Part shown: positions 41,527 through 48,327 of the stretch, one piece after another | Layout: every line of letters starts with the position of its first letter | Position numbering within the stretch: position 1 is the first letter of the stretch | NCBI GenBank assembly: GCA_030729925.1 | Contig: JANQWK010000097.1 | Location: forward strand, 1-48,327 | Source of the DNA: Saprospiraceae bacterium | GTDB taxonomy: Bacteria > Bacteroidota > Bacteroidia > Chitinophagales > Saprospiraceae | Direction of reading: 5' to 3' | Length of the DNA stretch: 48,327 nt | Notes under the pieces: model-generated | What the model saw: the letters and a program-made list of their open reading frames with translations, nothing else | Told to the model about the DNA's origin: nothing | Database searches by the model: none | Translations under genes and position numbers: made by a program

Positions 41527-42090
41527 ATGAATAAAGCACTTTTCTTCCTCCTTTTTGCGGCAGCAGTACTGCCTGTTGTCGGGCAGAGCACCCTTTCAGG
41601 GTCTGAACTTGGCGAAAAATGGACTACTTACACCGCCCCTGACCTGGCATTTGAACTCCAGGCTCCCGGTCTGCTCACCGAAAAAACGGATACGGTATCC
41701 ACCCCTGTAGGGGCATTGGTCTATCGCACTGCCTTTTTGCAGCACGAGCGACCGGATGCCGACAACCTCTTTTACATGGTCAGTTATTGCGACTATCCGG
41801 AGGGGGGCATCCATGCAGATTCTACCGATATCCTACCCGAGTTTTTCCAGGCCACCATAGAAAGTGCCACCCTTGCAGTACAGGGCGAACTGATCTACAG
41901 CGACCCTTTGAACATGGATAGGTATCCGGGCTGGCAGTGGCGCATTGACTATCTCCAGGGGCAGGTAGCTATCAAAACCCGGGCTTTTGTGATAGGCAAC
42001 CGATATTATGCCCTGCAGACCATCATGTACAAAAACAAATCCCTCAACCGCTCTACCCAGCGCTTTTTTCAATCCTTCCGACTCCTGTAA
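41527..42090 (+). CDS. Secreted protein of unknown function
   Basis: Protein of 187 residues with a signal peptide (MNKALFFLLFAAAVLPVVGQ). The mature part has a mixed alpha/beta pattern (YTAPDLAFELQAPGLLTEKTDTV, YPGWQWRIDYLQGQVAIKTRAFVIGNRYYALQTI) with a C-terminal helix FFQSFRLL. This arrangement resembles PsbP-like or similar exported domains, but I cannot confirm it. The ATG at 41527 gives the signal, and coaD starts 51 nt further on. Confidence 0.72.
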   Translation: MNKALFFLLFAAAVLPVVGQSTLSGSELGEKWTTYTAPDLAFELQAPGLLTEKTDTVSTPVGALVYRTAFLQHERPDADNLFYMVSYCDYPEGGIHADSTDILPEFFQATIESATLAVQGELIYSDPLNMDRYPGWQWRIDYLQGQVAIKTRAFVIGNRYYALQTIMYKNKSLNRSTQRFFQSFRLL

Positions 42091-42141
42091 AAGATAAATC
42101 CGTATCTTTCCCGCCAGCTTACCTAACCGAAACCGGATGAT

Positions 42142-42612
42142 ATGGAAAAAATAGCTGTTTTTCCGGGGTCATTTGACCCTATAACCATTGGTCACGTGGA
42201 TCTGATCAAGCGTGCCCTTCCTTTATTCGACCAGATGATCATAGCCATTGGCAGCAACAGCCAAAAAAAATCCCTTTTTTCGCTGGAACAGCGGATGGAA
42301 TGGCTCAGGTTGGTATTTCGAGACGAACCCAAGATTCGGGTAGATCATTATGAAGGATTAACTGCGCATTACTGCGAAAAAATTGGCGCTCACTACATGG
42401 TCAGGGGTCTGCGGTACGCTTCTGACTTTGACTACGAAAAAACCATTTCCCAGTTGAACCACATCGTGGGACATGGACTGGAAACCATCTTCCTGATCAG
42501 TCGGCCCGCCTATTCCCACATCAGCTCCACCATTGTGCGAGAGATCATCATTGGGAAAGGCGATGCCAGTCCTTTCCTGCCTGAAGAAGTAGCGGCGGAC
42601 CTGCAATCCTGA
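42142..42612 (+). CDS. coaD: Phosphopantetheine adenylyltransferase
   Basis: CoaD, 156 residues, the fourth step of coenzyme A synthesis. The nucleotidyltransferase HxGH motif is GSFDPITIGHVDLI. The ATP loop near the C-terminus is YSHISSTIVREI. The MVRGLRYASDFDYE segment and full length match the family exactly. Confidence 0.96.
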   Translation: MEKIAVFPGSFDPITIGHVDLIKRALPLFDQMIIAIGSNSQKKSLFSLEQRMEWLRLVFRDEPKIRVDHYEGLTAHYCEKIGAHYMVRGLRYASDFDYEKTISQLNHIVGHGLETIFLISRPAYSHISSTIVREIIIGKGDASPFLPEEVAADLQS

Positions 42613-42629
42613 TTTCAGGCAAGTGTTTT

Positions 42630-42661
42630 TTTGATATTGTAATCCGCAAAGCTTAGATTTG
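42630..42661 (+). promoter_or_regulatory. pruA promoter
   Basis: TTTG at 42630-42633, then 20 nt, then TAGATTTG at 42654-42661: a full match to the Bacteroidota consensus. The transcript would start near 42668, about 29 nt before the ATG. Confidence 0.68.
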
Positions 42662-42696
42662 TCGGGATTAGTTCACCTTCCAAATGCTATCCAATT

Positions 42697-44328
42697 ATGT
42701 CCAATGCATTCTTTGATGTCCCGGTGGCCAAAAACGAACCTGTATTATCATACGGTCCGGACTCCCCGGAAAAGCAGGCTCTGAAAGCGGCCATCCAGGC
42801 TATGAAATCCAAAACTGTCGAAATCGGTTCGATTATCGGCGGACAAGTACATACGACGGGCAACAAAATTGCCATCCGCCCCCCACACGAACTCGGTCAC
42901 CTGCTAGGCCATTACCACAAAGGTAGTGGAGAGCTGGTGAATAAAGCCATTGAAGCAGCCCTGGCGGCCAAGCCAGCTTGGGAAAACATGCCCTGGCAAG
43001 AACGTGCAGCGATATTTTTGAAGGCAGCCGATCTGCTTGCCGGGCCCTATCGGGCAAAAATGAATGCTGCCACCATGCTATGTCAGTCCAAAAATGCCTA
43101 TCAGGCCGAGATTGATGCGGTTGCGGAGTTGTGCGACTTTTTCCGGTTCAACGTGCAATACATGACGGAAATCTACAAAGTACAACCGGAAAGCAGTCCG
43201 GGGGTATGGAACCGCATGGAGTACCGAGCGCTGGAGGGTTTTGTCTTTGCGCTTACCCCTTTCAATTTCACCTCCATTGCAGGCAACCTGCCGGGTGCAC
43301 CCGCGCTGATGGGCAATACCGTTGTCTGGAAACCAGCCGAAACGCAGATTTACTCGGCCATCGTCATCATGGAGATCCTGGAAGAAGCAGGCTTGCCTCC
43401 CGGAGTCATCAACCTACTCCTCGTGGACGGTCCTGTTGCGGGTGATATCATCTTTGGGCATCCGGATTTTGCGGGTTTACACTTTACCGGCAGTACCGGA
43501 GTATTTCAGCATTTGTGGCAAACGATCGGGAAAAATATCGCCAAATACAAAAGTTATCCCCGAATCGTAGGAGAGACCGGTGGAAAAGATTTTGTCATGG
43601 TTCACCCTTCTGCTTTCCCGGTACAGGTAGCTACTGCCCTATCCCGCGGTGCATTTGAATTCCAGGGTCAAAAATGCTCGGCTGCATCCAGGGCTTACAT
43701 CCCTGAAAGCTTGTGGCCGGAGGTGAAAGTGCAATTGCAGCGCGATTTGTCGTCCTTCAAGATGGGTTCGCCGGAAGACTTCCGCAATTTCATCAATGCT
43801 GTCATTGACGAGAGGGCCTTTGATAAAATATCCAACTATATCGCTCAGGCGAAGGAAGACCCCGATGCACAAATTATTGCCGGCGGGTATTGCGACAAAA
43901 GCCAGGGGTACTTTATAGAGCCTACGGTTATTGTGACCCAAAATCCCAAATACCGCACCATGTGTGAAGAGATATTTGGGCCGGTGCTTACCATCTACGT
44001 GTATCCGGACGATCAATTTGAGGCAACGCTGGAATTACTCGACAGCACTTCCCCCTATGGCCTGACGGGTGCGATTTTTTCCAGGGATCGCCAAGCCATT
44101 AACGTGGCTACGGAAAAACTCCGCCACTCGGCCGGCAACTTTTATATCAACGATAAGCCCACCGGTGCAGTAGTTGGTCAGCAGCCTTTTGGCGGTGCGA
44201 GGGGGTCAGGAACCAACGACAAAGCGGGTTCCGTACTCAACCTTTACCGCTGGGTATCGGCTCGTGCCATCAAGGAGAACTTCCTTACGCCCACCGATTA
44301 TCAGTATCCATTTATGGGACAAGCATAA
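42697..44328 (+). CDS. pruA: L-glutamate gamma-semialdehyde dehydrogenase
   Basis: Delta-1-pyrroline-5-carboxylate dehydrogenase, 543 residues, oxidising glutamate semialdehyde to glutamate with NAD in proline breakdown. The catalytic cysteine is in GQKCSAASR and the general base glutamate in ETGGKD. The substrate/cofactor loops FTGSTGVFQHLW and NFYINDKPTGAVVGQQPFGGARGSG are typical of the single-domain, P5CDH type. No proline dehydrogenase gene is adjacent, so it is separate from the PutA-type fusion. It ends 29 nt before the end of a convergent gene with a shared hairpin between. Confidence 0.95.
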   Translation: MSNAFFDVPVAKNEPVLSYGPDSPEKQALKAAIQAMKSKTVEIGSIIGGQVHTTGNKIAIRPPHELGHLLGHYHKGSGELVNKAIEAALAAKPAWENMPWQERAAIFLKAADLLAGPYRAKMNAATMLCQSKNAYQAEIDAVAELCDFFRFNVQYMTEIYKVQPESSPGVWNRMEYRALEGFVFALTPFNFTSIAGNLPGAPALMGNTVVWKPAETQIYSAIVIMEILEEAGLPPGVINLLLVDGPVAGDIIFGHPDFAGLHFTGSTGVFQHLWQTIGKNIAKYKSYPRIVGETGGKDFVMVHPSAFPVQVATALSRGAFEFQGQKCSAASRAYIPESLWPEVKVQLQRDLSSFKMGSPEDFRNFINAVIDERAFDKISNYIAQAKEDPDAQIIAGGYCDKSQGYFIEPTVIVTQNPKYRTMCEEIFGPVLTIYVYPDDQFEATLELLDSTSPYGLTGAIFSRDRQAINVATEKLRHSAGNFYINDKPTGAVVGQQPFGGARGSGTNDKAGSVLNLYRWVSARAIKENFLTPTDYQYPFMGQA

Positions 44329-44337
44329 TAGAAAGTT

Positions 44338-44374
44338 GTTGTCCGCAGGATGATCTCTTACCCCTGCGGACAAC
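44338..44374. terminator. Shared hairpin between convergent genes
   Basis: GTTGTCCGCAGG (44338-44349) pairs exactly with CCTGCGGACAAC (44363-44374), 12 bp with a 13-nt loop, between pruA and the TSP3-repeat gene. There is no strong T-run on either strand. It overlaps the last 17 nt of the minus-strand gene and may act as a bidirectional terminator or mRNA end-stabiliser. Confidence 0.65.
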
Positions 44375-45140
44375 CCTTATATTCGCGATAGCCCGGCACA
44401 TCCGGGCAGACATCTTCGTAGTCAGGCACTCCGTCTTTATCGCGATCGGGGCACCCACGGGTTCTGCGGGTACCCGCCTCGGTGGGACAATTATCTTTAG
44501 GATCGGGAATCCCATCACCGTCCGTATCCGGACAGCCTTTAAAAGCACGCAATCCCGGCTTATCCGGACACTCATCAATCAAATCGCCGACCCCATCGTT
44601 ATCTGCATCGTATTTTTTAAACCGGTAAATAAAGCCAAAACCCAACTGAAGACTGTGCCGTTGCTTTTCGGGAGACACCCGGAACTCTGCCTGCACATTC
44701 ACGAAAGAAAAGTCTCCGACCCTGAAGTTGGCACCTGCACCCACTGGCAGCTGCACACGTCCCGCTGGCGTATCCTCCCGCATCATCCCTACCCCTCCCA
44801 GCGCATACGGAACGAGCTTGTCGTTGAGGGTATTAAAATGATAATGCAGCAAGGCATCGGCACTCACAAATGACCGGTTGTACAAATCATCTGCCATGTG
44901 TGCCACCCCTACTTTGAGTGGAACAGCTACCGCAAAACGGGGGGTTAATTCCCGTATATACTTGATTTCCAGTCCATTGGTGCGTAATTTATCCGACAAA
45001 CCGTTCACAACCCCATAATCAATCAGCAACACCCGAAGTCCGACATTGCTGTTGGGTTGGAACATAAAGGACTGGCTCCGGGCAAGCGAAGGGAAGCCGA
45101 TGAACAAGATCAGACCATAGACGATTGACCGGAGCATCAT
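44358..45140 (-). CDS. Outer-membrane protein with thrombospondin type 3 repeats
   Basis: Protein of 260 residues. A signal peptide (to about 22) precedes a beta-barrel-like region (about 25-175). After it come three thrombospondin type 3 calcium-binding repeats (about 176-258), seen as DADNDGVGD, DTDGDGIPD and DRDKDGVPD with intervening CPD/CP motifs. Relatives in this phylum usually continue into a C-terminal OmpA peptidoglycan-binding domain, but here the protein ends at CPQG right after the repeats. No frameshift is seen, so it looks like a short natural form. It follows the PspA-like gene by 36 nt on the same strand. Confidence 0.83.
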   Translation of the reverse strand: MMLRSIVYGLILFIGFPSLARSQSFMFQPNSNVGLRVLLIDYGVVNGLSDKLRTNGLEIKYIRELTPRFAVAVPLKVGVAHMADDLYNRSFVSADALLHYHFNTLNDKLVPYALGGVGMMREDTPAGRVQLPVGAGANFRVGDFSFVNVQAEFRVSPEKQRHSLQLGFGFIYRFKKYDADNDGVGDLIDECPDKPGLRAFKGCPDTDGDGIPDPKDNCPTEAGTRRTRGCPDRDKDGVPDYEDVCPDVPGYREYKGCPQG

Positions 45141-45176
45141 AGATTAACCATTATCGGGTGTAGGACTGCGGCAGCA

Positions 45177-46199
45177 TTAATCGAACAAGCCCTCGAACTT
45201 ATCCGAGCCACTCTCCCGCGTTTGTTTGGTTTTTTCCGGCAACTCCGAATTCAGGTCCAACACATCTGTTTTAGCCGAAGGCGACATTAGGAATAAAGTA
45301 CTTTCCTTTTCCCATTTCTCGAGCATTTTCAGCCCTTCCTCCGCGAAAACGCCCTCCTGCAAATCTACCGAATCCATGATTTTGGAAGACATCTCCATGA
45401 ACCGTTCCATTTCGCCCACCTTATTGGCTACGTCATCCGCTACCGCTTCCATCGCCATATCGAACATCGCACGTTTGTCGGGATCTCCGGAGATCACGCT
45501 CATCGCCGAGCGCATAGCCGAATGGGAGGAGCGAATGGCCTTGCGTTCCTGCTCTTTCAGTTTGACCTGTTCGGTCGTATCGGCCAGTAAAATCTCTGAA
45601 TTATCGTGCATTTTATTGAGGATGCGATACATCACGTGCATGCGATCCAGCAGCACCTGGTACTTTTTATTCGACTCCTCCAGGCGAGCAGCTTTGCGGG
45701 TAGAAAGCAGCAAAGCCTGTTCGTTGCCTTTATCTCTGGCTGCAGCAGCCAATTTGAGGCTATCGTCAATTTCCTTTGTATTTTCCTCGATCAGGGTCTT
45801 CATTTTGCGCATTTGTCCTCTGAGCGCCCCGATCTGTTTGCGCATATTGGCCAACTTATCCTGCAGGTCCTCGATATAATTTTTCAGGACACCGATGGGA
45901 TCCAGGTTCACAAACACCCCGGTCACCTTGCGCATCACACTTTTGTACATATACCAAACCAGGTTGCGCATTTTGGGATCCAGCACCATGTAGGCGACAG
46001 CTCCCAAAGCCAGCAGCATCAGGGTAAGGTAGAGGGTGTTTTGGGCAAGTTGTACCAGGACGGCGCCATAGGTGTACATAAAAAAAGCGCCACCGCCCAG
46101 CAGCGCCAGTAAAAACAAAAGTCCGGTAACCCCTTCCGGTTTTTTCCAGAAGGACTTCGGTTCCGGATTCGGATTGTCGAAATTAATCATATCTGCCAT
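45177..46199 (-). CDS. Two-TM, PspA/ESCRT-III-like coiled-coil membrane protein
   Basis: Protein of 340 residues. Two N-terminal membrane helices (about 24-45 and 53-73) are followed by a long helical region (about 98-305). The start of that region, VNLDPIGVLKNYIEDLQDKLANMRKQI, and a hairpin-like stretch DKGNEQALLLSTRKAARLEE (about 157-176) follow the layout of PspA/Vipp1 helices 1-3. In those proteins the first helices are amphipathic; here two true membrane segments come first. The C-terminal 30 residues are acidic and disordered. Gene order is sbcC, the coiled-coil gene, this gene, then the TSP3 gene. The resemblance is by eye, so a generic coiled-coil protein remains possible. Confidence 0.65.
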   Translation of the reverse strand: MADMINFDNPNPEPKSFWKKPEGVTGLLFLLALLGGGAFFMYTYGAVLVQLAQNTLYLTLMLLALGAVAYMVLDPKMRNLVWYMYKSVMRKVTGVFVNLDPIGVLKNYIEDLQDKLANMRKQIGALRGQMRKMKTLIEENTKEIDDSLKLAAAARDKGNEQALLLSTRKAARLEESNKKYQVLLDRMHVMYRILNKMHDNSEILLADTTEQVKLKEQERKAIRSSHSAMRSAMSVISGDPDKRAMFDMAMEAVADDVANKVGEMERFMEMSSKIMDSVDLQEGVFAEEGLKMLEKWEKESTLFLMSPSAKTDVLDLNSELPEKTKQTRESGSDKFEGLFD

Positions 46200-46217
46200 A
46201 TCCGTAGATTTATCAAT

Positions 46218-46772
46218 TTAAATGTATTGTTCAATAAATTGGACATCCTTGTCAATCAGATCAACCAGGCTCGTGAGCGTACTTTCAAAGGCCGCTTGGG
46301 TTTGTGCCAGTTTGCCTTTTTCTTCCTGTACCTCCGCTTCCACCTGGACTAACTTGATCTTTGCCTCTTCCATTTTGCGTTGGAGGACTACTATTTGTTC
46401 TTCGTAGGAAAGCGCGGTCTTCCGGAGCAATTTGGCTTCTTCTATCTGAGCGCCCACTTTTTTGTCCAGTTGCCGTTTGAGTTCCTCGTTGAAATGTTCG
46501 CGCTCGATGGCCAGCAATTTCTGGTAATGCAGCGCCGAGGCCAACAACTTTTCCCGGGTAAGACCGACCGTCTTTGCAGTGGTAAAAGCGGACTTCATGG
46601 CGGTAGCCATATCCATATTCATTTGTTGCAGCGCGGTAAACGACTGCTTGAACTCCAGGTAATCGAATCCCTGCTGGTCGTTTTTTTCGAACAGCCGAAC
46701 CAAAAACTGCAAACTCTTTTCATCTAAGGAGGGGTCGGCTTCGGAGAATATCCGCATCAATGATTCTTGCAT
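46218..46772 (-). CDS. Coiled-coil protein, possible partner of the PspA-like protein
   Basis: Soluble protein of 184 residues. The N-terminal part (about 1-60) is helical and EF-hand-like in length (DPSLDEKSLQFLVRLFEKNDQQGFDYLEF), though a complete calcium loop is not evident. A long coiled coil occupies about 95-165 (heptad-like EEQIVVLQRKMEEAKIKLVQVEAEVQEEKGKL). No family name can be given. It lies 18 nt upstream of the two-TM protein gene on the same transcript, which suggests they act together. Confidence 0.65.
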   Translation of the reverse strand: MQESLMRIFSEADPSLDEKSLQFLVRLFEKNDQQGFDYLEFKQSFTALQQMNMDMATAMKSAFTTAKTVGLTREKLLASALHYQKLLAIEREHFNEELKRQLDKKVGAQIEEAKLLRKTALSYEEQIVVLQRKMEEAKIKLVQVEAEVQEEKGKLAQTQAAFESTLTSLVDLIDKDVQFIEQYI

Positions 46773-46820
46773 AGGACTGGTTTGTGTTGATCTTTCCTAC
46801 AAAGTAATACAAAAAGCGCA

Positions 46821-46828
46821 CAAAGATA
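46821..46828 (-). promoter_or_regulatory. Candidate -7 box for the coiled-coil/PspA-like operon
   Basis: Minus strand reads TATCTTTG, an exact TAnnTTTG match, 49 nt before the start at 46772 and just after the sbcC stop. No -33 TTG. Confidence 0.42.
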
Positions 46829-46860
46829 AAATCGCACTGCTGAAATTCTGCCGGAAGTTA

Positions 46861-48327
46861 TCAAAGATCCCAACTGCCCTTAACCCTGCTTCCATCCGAT
46901 CCATTGTGTGTAATATTAAGATAAACCCCGATATCCTCTTTCATTTTTTCGACATGGGAGATCAATCCCACGATGCGGTTCTCTTTTTTCAGGTCTTTCA
47001 GGGTTTGCATAATCAGATCCAGGGAATTTTCGTCCTGTGAGCCAAACCCCTCGTCCAGGAAGAAAAACTGCTGATAATCGCTTTTGCGGATTTGTTCGGA
47101 GAGGGCAAGTGCCAGGCACAGGGAAGCCTGAAACAGCTGTCCGCCCGACAGCGTACTCACATTTCGGGTTTTTCCGCCATTGACGATATCCCGTACGATA
47201 AATTCGAACTTTTCATCAATCTCCAGCACCAGTTGGTTTCTGTTGAGTTTTTGAAAGCGCATATTGGCCAGTCTGCACAATTCCAGCAGGTGGCGGTGCG
47301 ACATAAACTCTACGAAACCTCTTGCTTTGAATAACTTTGCAAGGGTGTTTAGCTGTTGGATCCGCGTATCCAACTTGTCCATTTCCTGCAAGCGTTGTTG
47401 TTTGTCGGCCAATTTGGTTTTTAGGTCTGATAGATCTTTCAGAAGATACTCCAACTTGGATTTGGCATCTGAAAAGGCTTCCTGTACCTCCTTTCTCAAT
47501 TTTGTCCATTGATCCAGGATGGCCTCATTTTCTTTTTCCTCCTGGGAAAAGGGATAAGGATGTATAGCCAAAGTTCCCAGATCTTTTTGTTTTTCCTGCC
47601 ACAGAAGGGCGAGACGTTGCCGGGATTGTTCTAGTTTTTGGATGAGATCATTAATTTGACCTTCGCACTGCTGCCATTGGCCTTGCAAGTTGGACAAGTG
47701 GCGATTGGTATTTTCGGTCTCCACTTTCCATTCTTTTAACCGCTCTTGCCAGGTATGTAGCAGGCTTTGTTTGGTTTCCAGCTGTTGCCCCAATTCGGTA
47801 TCAGTCGGTGGATGCTGGATCAGCGACTGATTGACAATCCTATTTTGCTGGGTCTGCACCCGTCCTTGCAGGTTAGCCACCTTACTCCTTTGATCGGCTG
47901 TCTCATTTTTCCCTTTTTCGCAACGCCCCTGGGTGTGCTTCCAGTCCTTCTCTGCCTTCAGTTGCTCTTTTTCCAGGGCCTTGATCTCTTGTTGTAATTG
48001 GGATGCCGCCTCGAGCAGGTCTTTCACCTGAGCAAAATCCAGGGAATGGAACTCGCTTGCATGGTGAGCGGCCTGCAGGCCTTCGACTTCCGCATGCAGA
48101 TCTCCGATTTGGTTTTCCAGCTTTTGAGCCTCTTTAATTAAGTTCTGTGCATTGGAACTGGCTGCTAAAATGCTATCGCGGGTAGAGCGATGTCTATTTA
48201 TTTGATTTTTAAGCAATTCCATGGCATTGTCCACCTCCTTTTGGTGTTCCGCTTTCGCTTCGGCGGAAAACTTATCGGGGTGATGGAGGGAACCACACAG
48301 GGGGCATTTTTGTCCCTCCTCGAGGGA
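46861..48327 (-). CDS. sbcC: SbcC-like exonuclease subunit, C-terminal part (5' end outside window)
   Basis: The C-terminal 488 residues of an SbcC/Rad50-type ATPase, which with SbcD (Mre11) cleaves hairpins and processes DNA ends. The open frame runs to the window edge. The zinc-hook motif CPLCGSLHHP lies at the start of the visible part (encoded at about 48277-48306), so the first coiled-coil arm and Walker A are beyond the window. The second coiled-coil arm follows, then the signature LSGGQLFQASLCLALALSEQ and Walker B FFFLDEGFGSQD with the D-loop, and a final ISHVEKM switch. An internal GTG at 48234 would be a false start. SbcD would be expected upstream. Confidence 0.93.
   Translation of the reverse strand, partial: SLEEGQKCPLCGSLHHPDKFSAEAKAEHQKEVDNAMELLKNQINRHRSTRDSILAASSNAQNLIKEAQKLENQIGDLHAEVEGLQAAHHASEFHSLDFAQVKDLLEAASQLQQEIKALEKEQLKAEKDWKHTQGRCEKGKNETADQRSKVANLQGRVQTQQNRIVNQSLIQHPPTDTELGQQLETKQSLLHTWQERLKEWKVETENTNRHLSNLQGQWQQCEGQINDLIQKLEQSRQRLALLWQEKQKDLGTLAIHPYPFSQEEKENEAILDQWTKLRKEVQEAFSDAKSKLEYLLKDLSDLKTKLADKQQRLQEMDKLDTRIQQLNTLAKLFKARGFVEFMSHRHLLELCRLANMRFQKLNRNQLVLEIDEKFEFIVRDIVNGGKTRNVSTLSGGQLFQASLCLALALSEQIRKSDYQQFFFLDEGFGSQDENSLDLIMQTLKDLKKENRIVGLISHVEKMKEDIGVYLNITHNGSDGSRVKGSWDL

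Noticed and set aside
46773-46860. An extra small gene between sbcC and the coiled-coil gene.
   Set aside because: The 88 nt hold only a -7 box candidate and no open frame of note.

Overview
The window looks like a chromosomal segment of a Bacteroidota bacterium, most likely in or near the Saprospiria/Lewinella group (lineage is inferred; no 16S gene is present). The signs are a type IX secretion C-terminal domain on a DUF1501 protein, DUF1800/DUF1501, DUF4159, DUF5686, WG-repeat and 7TMR-DISM–LytTR proteins, lipoproteins with short lipoboxes, very weak Shine-Dalgarno sequences, and several promoters of the Bacteroidota type (TTG, about 20 nt, TAnnTTTG). No rRNA, CRISPR array, prophage or recognisable transposase is present. 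One tRNA (Leu-CAA) is present.

Layout. 1-287 holds no gene I can support. 288-3834 (minus) is a maltose/alpha-glucoside phosphorolysis operon: pgmB, a GH65 phosphorylase and a lipoprotein. 4012-7186 (plus) is a DUF1800/DUF1501 export pair. 7170-9797 (minus) is rluD, DUF1415 and a LuxC-like acyl-CoA reductase. 9887-11083 is a PLP trans-sulfuration-family enzyme and 11072-11950 an M48 peptidase. 12041-18566 (minus) is a complete trpEGDCFBA operon, preceded by a leader with an intrinsic terminator and a 20-codon ORF holding three consecutive Trp codons. holA follows upstream. 19908-23691 (plus) carries a patatin phospholipase, an NAD(P)-binding protein, surE, a small membrane protein and lpxB. 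23692-24580 is a long non-coding tract, AT-rich at first and then packed with hairpins. 24581-31418 carries a PKD-like protein, PspC, DUF4159, rsmE, rseP, tRNA-Leu, a small lipoprotein, a secreted protein and a sulfatase. 31439-36303 carries a WYL regulator, a DUF5686 outer-membrane protein and a thioredoxin-fold protein. 36385-41465 carries an esterase lipoprotein, a membrane LytTR regulator, purE, a WG-repeat lipoprotein and a NUDIX/NrtR-like regulator. 41527-44328 carries a secreted protein, coaD and pruA. 44358-48327 (minus) holds a TSP3-repeat barrel protein, a membrane-anchored PspA-like protein, a coiled-coil partner and the C-terminal part of sbcC, which runs off the window.

Most of the window is ordinary core genome. 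The points that stand out are: (1) the trp attenuator with a WWW leader peptide; (2) the structured non-coding block at 24.0-24.5 kb, bracketed by an 11-bp direct repeat; (3) a two-TM, PspA/ESCRT-III-like coiled-coil protein with a soluble partner; (4) a lipobox-bearing 7TM receptor fused directly to a LytTR DNA-binding domain, with paired 10-bp repeats in its upstream region.
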